A DNA stretch of 64,000 nt. It comes from Caballeronia mineralivorans PML1(12). GTDB lineage: Bacteria; Pseudomonadota; Gammaproteobacteria; Burkholderiales; Burkholderiaceae. This document shows positions 35,526 to 42,212 of the stretch, piece by piece. A program made the position numbers and the translations under genes. The notes beneath the pieces were generated by a model, which had not been told where the DNA came from, made no database searches, and saw only the letters and a list, made by a program, of their open reading frames with translations. The DNA lies in NCBI RefSeq assembly GCF_001028175.1, contig NZ_AEJF01000143.1:124001-188000 (forward strand). The letters are read 5' to 3'. Within the stretch, counting starts at the first letter, position 1; each line of letters opens with the position of its first letter.

Positions 35526-36443
35526 ATGAATCAGAAGCAAATCGAAGCGTTCAGGCTGGTGATGCTGCGTGGATCGATGACCGCCGCAGCCGAAGAGCTC
35601 GGCACCTCGCAGCCCAGCATCAGCCGCCTGATCGGGGAGCTGGAAGCGTCGACAGGACTTGCGCTTTTCACGCGCAATGGCGGCCGGATTCAGGCCACCG
35701 ATGCAGGCAGCGCGTTCTACCGCGAGGTCGACCGTAGTTTCGTCGGACTCGAGAAGCTCGCGCATTCGGCGCGCGAGATACGCCAGTTCGGCAGTGGCCG
35801 GCTGCGTTTGGTGGCGGTGCCGGTGTTGGCATTATCGTTCGTACCCCTTGTGATCGAGCGTTTCCTGGCGGCGTATCCGCGTATCGCGGTGTCGCTGGAA
35901 ATGCGTAGCGAAGGCACGATCCAGCGCTGGGCATCGTCTGCGTATTGCGATGTCGGTTTTGCCACCACCACGCCCGACGCGTTCGGCGTGACGAGTGCGG
36001 AGTTGTATCGGCTAGCTGGGGTGTGTGCGCTGCCCGCGAAACATCCGCTCACGGCGCGCGAGCGGATACATGCGCGTGACTTGAGGGGTCAGAGCCTCAT
36101 CCTGCCCTCATATGCCGACGACACACGCTCGTCGCTCGATCGCGCGTTGCGGCAGGCCGGCGCGAACCAGATGCCGATCATTGAGACGCCGTACGGCGCG
36201 ACCATTTGCGCGATGGTCGCGCGTGGTTTGGGCGTGGGTGTAGTGAATCCGCTTGCCATGTCCGATACCAATCCGTCGCGCATCGTATTCCGGCCGTTCT
36301 CGCCGGATGTGATGTTTCGCGGTTTCACGGTTTGTCCTCAATTGCAGCATCCGAACCCGCTGGTAAAGGCTTTCCTCGACCTCACGAACGAAACGATGAC
36401 GATAGAAACGGCGCGTTTGCGAGGTCTCCCCGCAGCCGTCTGA
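35526..36443 (+). CDS. LysR-family transcriptional regulator
   Basis: The 305-residue protein starts at ATG 35526 after GGAGGCACACAC. The HTH is KQIEAFRLVMLRGSMTAAAEELGTSQPSISRLIGELE (4-40, in blocks), then FTRNGGRIQATDAG. The effector domain resembles those of OccR/NocR-type regulators, which control opine and amino-acid catabolism. It is divergent (153 bp) from the oxidase/ABC operon and probably activates it on sensing the imported compound. Confidence 0.9.
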   Translation: MNQKQIEAFRLVMLRGSMTAAAEELGTSQPSISRLIGELEASTGLALFTRNGGRIQATDAGSAFYREVDRSFVGLEKLAHSAREIRQFGSGRLRLVAVPVLALSFVPLVIERFLAAYPRIAVSLEMRSEGTIQRWASSAYCDVGFATTTPDAFGVTSAELYRLAGVCALPAKHPLTARERIHARDLRGQSLILPSYADDTRSSLDRALRQAGANQMPIIETPYGATICAMVARGLGVGVVNPLAMSDTNPSRIVFRPFSPDVMFRGFTVCPQLQHPNPLVKAFLDLTNETMTIETARLRGLPAAV

Positions 36444-36627
36444 CGTGTCGAAGTGCGTGAGATTGAAAAGATGGGTCGCAAGGCGGTCGAGACGAACTCG
36501 CCCGGCTGATGGACGGCTGCTGAAAGGCCGCGCGCTGAGGGGACAAGTGACACGAGGTGGTGCGGGATATTAGAGGCAACGTGCGGCGGCCACGCTCCAT
36601 CATCCACCGCACGACCATCGCAAGCGC

Positions 36628-37290
36628 TTACTTCGGCGCGCCTGCCTGACGTTTGGGATCGGCCTTCATGAACGCCGGATGCTGGTCGCACGCAGTCATG
36701 ATCCGGTCGATAGTCGGTACGTCAGGGATCGTGATCTTGAACACCCGTGTTATCGCGACAATGCTTGCGAGGCAAATGTCCGCCATCGTGGGTTCATCGC
36801 CGTGACAGAACGTGCCCGTTTCCGGTGCGCTTGCCAGACGCTGTTCAACCGCGGCCAGTCCCGCGCCGAGCCAGCGGATTTGCCAAGCGCGCCAGGCGGC
36901 GGCGTCGAATCCGCCCGTTTCCTGCAGATATTTTTTCACGCGCGGCACGATCAGCGGATGGGTATCGGCAGCACACATCGATGCAATCGACCGCACGCGT
37001 GCGCGACCGTATAAATCGCTTGGCAGCAACGGCGGCGAGGGCTGGAGTTCGTCCAGGAATTCGAGGATGGCCAGCGATTGCGTGAGCGGTTCGTGGCCGT
37101 CCTGAACCAACGCGGGAATTGACCCTAGCGGACTGATTTTCAGGAATTCCGCTCCGCGTTGCTCACCCGCGTCGAGATCGATGTTCTGTTCGTGTGCGCT
37201 CAGGCCTTTCAAATTAAGCGCGACGCGTACGCGAAACGCGGCGGACGAGCGCCAGAACGCGAAGAGTTCGAATTGTGCTTGCTCTGACAT
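36628..37290 (-). CDS. maiA: Glutathione S-transferase, zeta class (maleylacetoacetate isomerase-like)
   Basis: The 220-residue protein has the zeta-class catalytic motif FWRSSAAFRVRVALNLKGL (12-30, SSxxxRVR), the GSH-binding QSLAILEFLDE, and a helical C-domain with TMADICLASIV. MaiA isomerises maleylacetoacetate to fumarylacetoacetate in tyrosine/homogentisate breakdown, using glutathione. No hmgA or fahA is adjacent, so the symbol is by family only and a general GST role is possible. SD AAAGGAAGAACCC. Confidence 0.78.
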   Translation of the reverse strand: MSEQAQFELFAFWRSSAAFRVRVALNLKGLSAHEQNIDLDAGEQRGAEFLKISPLGSIPALVQDGHEPLTQSLAILEFLDELQPSPPLLPSDLYGRARVRSIASMCAADTHPLIVPRVKKYLQETGGFDAAAWRAWQIRWLGAGLAAVEQRLASAPETGTFCHGDEPTMADICLASIVAITRVFKITIPDVPTIDRIMTACDQHPAFMKADPKRQAGAPK

Positions 37291-37427
37291 GAGGGTTCTT
37301 CCTTTGTGGTGGAGGCAGCGGGGAAGTTGGCTTAGTTGTCGACTCTCAACTATGCATCAAAGTTCTCTACACCGCGTCCACAACTTGGATGTTCCTCATG
37401 TCACTAAGGTCACTAAGGTTAAAAATG

Positions 37428-37463
37428 CCAATGCCCGGCGAACTCAAGTTCGCCGGGCATTGG
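37428..37463 (-). terminator. Terminator of the small secreted-protein gene
   Basis: A perfect 17-bp inverted repeat (arm CCAATGCCCGGCGAACT at 37428-37444, complement at 37447-37463) has T-rich tails on both strands: ATTTTT on the minus strand and GGTTTTC on the plus strand. It lies 30 bp past the stop of the 92-residue protein. Confidence 0.85.
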
Positions 37464-37492
37464 TTTTCTGCTAAGCCAAGCTTCAGCTGTTA

Positions 37493-37771
37493 TTAATTAT
37501 GGGAATAGGTCGAGCGTGCATCGTTAGCTTGAGCGCGTTCGCCCGATTGCGTGGTGGTGCTTTTCACGCCGCCATACGCGCTTGTGTTGGCATCGTTATT
37601 CGATGCTTTTTCCGCTGCGAGGGTTTGCGCGCTTTGGCCGCGTTGCGAAGCAGGTGCGCCGACCAGCGGGTTGTACGACGGTGCCGGACCATAACCGCTG
37701 CTAGCGAATGCCGGTGCTGCAAAGGCGGCGGAAACAGCGACTAACAACGCTGCAATAAGGGTCTTGTTCAT
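37493..37771 (-). CDS. Small secreted protein of unknown function
   Basis: The 92-residue protein has a clean signal peptide (NKTLIAALLVAVSAAFAAP, cleaved after AFA) and a low-complexity mature part with Ser, Ala, Asn and Gln (ASQRGQSAQTLAAEKASNND). The SD GGAGCACATC supports the start and a strong terminator follows, so it is a real gene. It resembles the small periplasmic proteins common in Burkholderia (DUF4148-like), but a family cannot be assigned. Confidence 0.8.
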   Translation of the reverse strand: MNKTLIAALLVAVSAAFAAPAFASSGYGPAPSYNPLVGAPASQRGQSAQTLAAEKASNNDANTSAYGGVKSTTTQSGERAQANDARSTYSHN

Positions 37772-37962
37772 GATGTGCTCCGATGCGTATAAGTGACTTC
37801 ATTCATGGGCTACGCAGCGGTCCTGCTGGTTGGTGCGCTGCGTCGATGGAATGGAGTATATGCGCGCACTATCGAAATATTGTACCGATAGAGGGGAATA
37901 GTGAATCCGTGCGAAATGAACAATCGGACGGGGTTTTCGTTCGCACTCGGGGTTCTGTTTGG

Positions 37963-38275
37963 TGGGGTTTTGGGGCGTAGTGGTCGGGGTTGGTGCCGGG
38001 TTGCTGCTGCTCAGGTTAGCGGTTGGCTTAAGTTAGCTGATTTCTTTATCACTGTTAGCCACTTTGCGTGGCCGCCCGTCATTTCTTTGTCCAAAGCGAC
38101 AAAGAAACGAAGCAAAGAAAGCGCTTTCAAACCATGGGCAAGTTAGTGTCCCTAGCGTGCAGGCTAGAAGTTTCTGGCACCTGATAGCACGGTGCTCGCC
38201 AGACTGAAGAATGTTTGAACCCCTCCTTCTCGCGAATCCTGACACGAACACGCTTCGCCCCAACGCTCTCGGGCA
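37963..38275 (-). repeat. Left arm of a large inverted repeat (~313 bp)
   Basis: Read on the minus strand, this segment matches the right arm at 38463-38764 along its length. The 76-bp core at 38144-38219 differs at 2 positions from 38502-38577. Flanks are diverged but clearly alignable: GCGAAGCGTGT inside, a GTTAGCCACT stretch, and GGGGTTTTGG at the outer end. A frame of 97 codons (38326-38033) crosses it but is probably not a gene. It lies between the small secreted-protein gene and the tandem repeats. Confidence 0.88.
38082..38107. repeat. Hairpin in the left repeat arm
   Basis: TTTCTTTGTC and GACAAAGAAA form a perfect 10-bp stem around a 6-nt loop. It corresponds to the hairpin at 38615-38641 in the right arm. 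Confidence 0.8.
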
Positions 38276-38354
38276 AGCACCGCACCCCACGGACCATGAC
38301 GGCCTCACGTGTGCTGGTTGCCTCATTTCCTGGTGGGTTGGCTACGTGGACTGC

Positions 38355-38406
38355 GAGGTTGTTTCTTGAGGTTGTTTCTTGAGGTTGTTTCTTGAGGTTG
38401 TTTCTT
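38355..38406. repeat. Four perfect tandem copies of a 13-bp unit
   Basis: GAGGTTGTTTCTT is repeated four times exactly at 38355, 38368, 38381 and 38394, and a degenerate fifth begins at 38407 (GAGGTGGTT). The unit is not a multiple of three and no gene spans it. It sits in the spacer between the two inverted-repeat arms. Confidence 0.97.
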
Positions 38407-38462
38407 GAGGTGGTTGTACGCGGATAGCGCGGGGTGAACCTGTGGCAGGTTCAGTCACTGGT

Positions 38463-38764
38463 GGCGAAGCGTGTGGGTATCCGTGTTCGGAGAGGTCGGG
38501 CTTCAAACATCCTCCAGTCTGGCGAGCACCGTGCTATCAGGTGCCAGAAACTTCTAGCCTGCACGCTAGGGACACTAGCTAGCCGATTGTTGAGAGGCGT
38601 TTTCTTTGCTTCTGTTTCTTTTTCGCCGTCGGAAAAAGAAATGAAGTGCCGCCACGCACAGTGGCTAATAGTGGTAAAAAATATAGCTCACTCACGCAGA
38701 CCACTAACACCGAAAGCAGCAACCCGGCATTAACCCCGACCGCTAAGCCAAAACCCCTAACCAC
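38463..38764 (+). repeat. Right arm of the large inverted repeat (~302 bp)
   Basis: The inverted copy of 37963-38275; its outer end (CCAAAACCCC at 38748-38757) reaches the stop codon of the MATE gene. The core at 38502-38577 is 74/76 identical to the left arm. A plus-strand frame (38434-38733) shares the peptide SNILQSGEHRAIRCQKLL with the left-arm frame. This follows from the DNA repeat and is not good evidence for a protein, because the frames diverge on either side. Confidence 0.88.
38615..38641. repeat. Hairpin in the right repeat arm
   Basis: TTTCTTTTTC and GAAAAAGAAA form a 10-bp stem around a 7-nt loop. Compared with the left-arm hairpin, one stem pair is changed on both sides (G-C to T-A), so pairing is kept. 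Confidence 0.8.
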
Positions 38765-40226
38765 CCCGCGCGGGAAGCTCCTTTAACTCCACGTCCGGCG
38801 CAACCGTATTTCCCGCAGCCGCGCCAGGAACATTAACGACGGATTGCTCTAGCCGGTTGCTGTCCTTGCTCGCTAGCGCAGCGCAATCTCCCATCGGCAA
38901 GCGCTTAACGACGGAATACGCCACCAGCATCGCCATCGTGCCGAAGATGGCATTGCCGGCAGCCTGTCCGATCATCACACCGACGGGACCATGCCGCATC
39001 CCGGCCGCAACAAACGGCACCGTGCCGATAGTCGCGCGCCCCCAGTTGAACAGCGTCGACAACAACGGACGATCGAGATTATTGAACGTCGCGTTCGCGA
39101 CAAACTGGCAGCCGACGAACGCATAACTCGCCACCAGCCACGAACAGAACGCCGTGATAATGACGGCCGTGTCGCCGCGAGCCGAGAAGGCGCGGATCAA
39201 GCCGCCCTGAGCCAGCGCCAGCACGATCCACGCAAGCGCCACCGTCAGCAGCACGAACACCAGGCTGTTGCGAACGGTCTCGCGGATACGGTCCGCGCGG
39301 CCCGCGCCGAGATTCTGGGCAATGATCGGCCCGACCGCGCCGGTCAGCGCATAGATCACCGCAAAGGCCACGGGCGTGATGCGGTCGATGGTCGCTTGCC
39401 CCGCGACGGCCGCCGCGCCGAAGCTGGCCATCGCGTGCGTGACGTATGCGCTGGCAACGGGCGTCGCGAGGTTGGTCAGCACGGCGGGTAGCGCAACCTT
39501 CATGACCGGCTGGCTGTTGGACCACAAGCGAGCAACGCGAACACGGCCAATGAGATCGTTGACCCGGATCGCACCATACAGGCCGACAAGCGCAAGCGCG
39601 ACGCGCGCGATATCGTTCGATATGGCCGCACCCGTCAGCCCAAGATGGAACCCGAAGATCAGGATCGGATCGAGGATCGCGGTCACGACCGCGGCGGTCA
39701 GCGTGACGGTCATCGCTCGCCGGGCGTCGCCGACAGAACGCATCAGCGCGGCTGTACACATGCCGATGGAGAGGAACACGTACGTGGGCGCGGTGATCAT
39801 CAGGAAGCTGCGGCTCAGCACGCGCGTTTCGCCCGCAGCGCCGAGCGCGTTGAGGATCGGGTCCAGGAAGAGCAACGTGGCGGCGCTCAGCACCATGGTG
39901 ACTAGCATCATCAACACAAGACTTGCCGACGCCACCTGCCGCGCTTTCGTTCGCTGGCCTGCACCGAGAAGCCGCGCGACGGTGGCGCTGACGCCTATCG
40001 TCATGCCGATGGAAATGGCCGTGTGGAAGAAGTTGATGGTCCCGGCGAATCCCACCGCTGCGGCGACCGACGTGTCGCCGAGCAGCGATACATAGAAGAG
40101 ATTGGCGAGATCGACAGCGAATACGGCCATCAATCCGATCGCGCCTGTTCCTGCCATGACAACGACATGCCGCAAGGTCGAGCCGTGTACGAAGCGGGCG
40201 GAGTCAACCTGGCGTTTTGATGTCAT
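38757..40226 (-). CDS. MATE-family efflux transporter
   Basis: The 489-residue protein starts from the ATG at 40226; the frame is open to 40343 without a good start signal. There are 12 membrane spans in two halves, with LANLFYVSLLGDTSVAAAVGFAGTINFF in helices 1-2 of the N half and the matching VASAYVTHAMASFGAAAVAGQATIDR in the C half. MATE pumps export cationic drugs or dyes in exchange for Na+ or H+. The C-terminal ~40 residues are hydrophilic. It is divergent from the DUF3597 gene, and its 3' end touches the inverted repeat. Confidence 0.9.
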   Translation of the reverse strand: MTSKRQVDSARFVHGSTLRHVVVMAGTGAIGLMAVFAVDLANLFYVSLLGDTSVAAAVGFAGTINFFHTAISIGMTIGVSATVARLLGAGQRTKARQVASASLVLMMLVTMVLSAATLLFLDPILNALGAAGETRVLSRSFLMITAPTYVFLSIGMCTAALMRSVGDARRAMTVTLTAAVVTAILDPILIFGFHLGLTGAAISNDIARVALALVGLYGAIRVNDLIGRVRVARLWSNSQPVMKVALPAVLTNLATPVASAYVTHAMASFGAAAVAGQATIDRITPVAFAVIYALTGAVGPIIAQNLGAGRADRIRETVRNSLVFVLLTVALAWIVLALAQGGLIRAFSARGDTAVIITAFCSWLVASYAFVGCQFVANATFNNLDRPLLSTLFNWGRATIGTVPFVAAGMRHGPVGVMIGQAAGNAIFGTMAMLVAYSVVKRLPMGDCAALASKDSNRLEQSVVNVPGAAAGNTVAPDVELKELPARGG

Positions 40227-40526
40227 GGCGGAGCACGGAGTCGCGGTGGGCGAATGATCGCATGAATAATCCTGGTTTTCGCTCGATGCGAAGCGATAGT
40301 CGAAACGAGCGCTGCGTTCAACCTGTCTTTCGGAAACGATCACCCGCGTGCGTTGCCCGCATCACCATCCGAGGCCGATCGATCGCCTACAATGTTCTTG
40401 CGGCTGTGCGCTGGCCCAAGACATTGCGCTGATGTTTCGGGAACGCAATTTGCGCACTGGCCGCATGAACCGGCGAACGCGCCGCTTCACAACGTCGTTC
40501 ACTACGTCGACCAAGGGATATACATC

Positions 40527-40934
40527 ATGAGCATCTTCGGCACTATCCTGAGCAAGATTTTCCCTTCAAGCCATCCGGCGAATACAGCGCCTGCCGATCC
40601 GGCCGCGCCTGCTGCAACTGATACAACGGATGCAACCTCGGCACCTGAAGCAAGCGCACCGGCCGCGGCACCAGAACCGGTGGATGTCGAAGCGGTCCTG
40701 GCCGACATGCAGGCGAATACGTCGGAGCAATTGAACTGGCGGACGTCGATTGTCGATCTGATGAAATTACTGGGTCTCGACAGCAGCCTTTCCGCACGCA
40801 AGGAACTGGCGGGCGAGCTGCACTATACGGGCGACACCAACGATTCCGCATCGATGAACATCTGGTTGCACAAAGCCGTGATGGAGCAGCTTGCGGCCAA
40901 TGGCGGGAAGGTGCCGGACAGCCTGAAGAACTAA
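40527..40934 (+). CDS. DUF3597 domain protein
   Basis: The 135-residue protein starts from the ATG at 40527 (AAGGGATATACATC upstream). It begins with an amphipathic MSIFGTILSKIFPSS helix, then an Ala/Pro/Thr/Glu-rich linker (about 16-58) and the folded DUF3597 domain (VDVEAVLADMQANTS to the end), which contains the LGLDSSLSARKELAGELHYTGD segment. The domain is helical and of unknown function. Proteins of this type are often near stress genes. There is no signal peptide. Confidence 0.85.
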   Translation: MSIFGTILSKIFPSSHPANTAPADPAAPAATDTTDATSAPEASAPAAAPEPVDVEAVLADMQANTSEQLNWRTSIVDLMKLLGLDSSLSARKELAGELHYTGDTNDSASMNIWLHKAVMEQLAANGGKVPDSLKN

Positions 40935-41087
40935 GCTTCGCGTCGCCCTTGCGGCGACGGCTGGCACGCGTGTGCTTGGGCAGCAGATGTCGCACGACAG
41001 CACGCGTGCCAGCAAGGTTGTGCGACCGCCTGGTCATGCCCTTGTCACATTGCTTTTTTATGACGCCGTGCCCTGCAACGAGTACCG

Positions 41088-42212
41088 TTATTTTTCCAGC
41101 TTCAGCGCCTTGGCATATCCCGTCAGTTCAAGATAACCGTGACCCAGGGTTTTACCGTCACGACTCACCGCTACCGCTCCCTCCCAATACACCGCGCCCG
41201 TCGACTGGCTGGAGTCGAGTTCCTGATCGTCCATCAACGGATCGAGGCGCCATGTGAGCGCACCGGTCCCGAGCTTCTCCGATACCGGGTAAGACGTGCC
41301 GGTGCGTGGCGAGCGCCAGGTTCGAAGCGGCGTGAAATCGACTTGCCCCGCATCGAAAACGGTCACGCGACCGTTGGTTTCGCGAAGCGCCGCGTGTGAC
41401 CAGACGGTGCCGCCATTTCGTCCGCGTACCTTGAATGCCATCAGCGCCGAGCCGTCGGACAGATTGGCGCCGAGCCAGTCCCATCCCGCTGCATCGGCGC
41501 TAAGCACCGTGCTCGACCACTCATGATCCAGCCATGCCGAGCCGGTGACTGCCGTGTCAAGTCCGGCTTTATCGCTTGAGTGAGAAACGCGTGTGACCTT
41601 ACCGCTCACTCGCAATTGCGGTTCGCTGTAGTAATAGCTCGCTTGTGCCGCCAGCGGACCTTTTCGCGAGTAACCTTTGTCGCCTTGCAGCAGCGGTTCC
41701 TGAGTCGGCGTGAGCGACAGGTTCAGCGTGAAATCAGCGGCATTCACGGTCACGGTGTAATTTCCATCGGCGGCTCGCACGAGTTGCCATGCATCAAGCT
41801 TGACGTCCGTGTTGTCGGTCTTTGCATACGCGAGACCGAAACCCTGACGCGCAATCTTCTGGTCGTGCACGAGTCGTCCCAGCGAGGGATCGCTAAGCGC
41901 TGCATGAGCGATGATCAACTGCGACGGTGCAAATGCGCCCGCGTCCGCTGGATCATGTTCGGTCGCCGAGCGAAAGAACGTGATCTGGAAACCGAGCGGT
42001 TTGCCGTCCGGTTGATTGAGCCAACCCGTTGCATACCACCATTCGGTGCGAAAGGCCGGATGTGCGCCGGTATCGTGCGCGAAGACAAGCGGATGATCGG
42101 GCGTGACGGCGGCGAACTCCGTCGCCATGGACGGTGTATTCGCCAGGCTGCAAACGCCCGCTACCATAAGCCATCGCCACGCCTGGCTTAACAATGTTCG
42201 AAGACCACGCAT
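41088..42212 (-). CDS. AttH/CrtC-like lipocalin-fold protein
   Basis: The 374-residue protein starts at the ATG at 42212, which overlaps the permease stop as TAATG. The N-terminus is a signal peptide (RGLRTLLSQAWRWLMVAGVCS..., cleaved near TPSMA). The AttH/CrtC fold is shown by HTGAHPAFRTEWWYATGWL-type residues (PAFRTEWWYATGWLN), GSAWLDHEWSSTVLS and WDWLGANLSDGSALMAFKVRG. This family (predicted secreted hydrolase) forms a conserved trio with a LolD-like ATPase and FtsX-like permease, as here. A role in moving a lipid or hydrophobic metabolite is inferred; true carotenoid hydratase activity is unlikely. Confidence 0.85.
   Translation of the reverse strand: MRGLRTLLSQAWRWLMVAGVCSLANTPSMATEFAAVTPDHPLVFAHDTGAHPAFRTEWWYATGWLNQPDGKPLGFQITFFRSATEHDPADAGAFAPSQLIIAHAALSDPSLGRLVHDQKIARQGFGLAYAKTDNTDVKLDAWQLVRAADGNYTVTVNAADFTLNLSLTPTQEPLLQGDKGYSRKGPLAAQASYYYSEPQLRVSGKVTRVSHSSDKAGLDTAVTGSAWLDHEWSSTVLSADAAGWDWLGANLSDGSALMAFKVRGRNGGTVWSHAALRETNGRVTVFDAGQVDFTPLRTWRSPRTGTSYPVSEKLGTGALTWRLDPLMDDQELDSSQSTGAVYWEGAVAVSRDGKTLGHGYLELTGYAKALKLEK

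Noticed and set aside
38355..38406. CRISPR array
   Set aside because: The 13-bp units are directly adjacent with no spacers, far shorter than CRISPR repeats, and no cas gene is present.
38033..38733. Two 97-99 codon frames in the inverted repeat as a duplicated gene pair
   Set aside because: They share a peptide only where the DNA cores are nearly identical; outside it the frames diverge without keeping a protein pattern, and neither has a clear ribosome site.
37963..38764. Insertion sequence
   Set aside because: There is no transposase frame, and the arms are long diverged repeats instead of short terminal inverted repeats; a transposase-less dispersed element remains possible.
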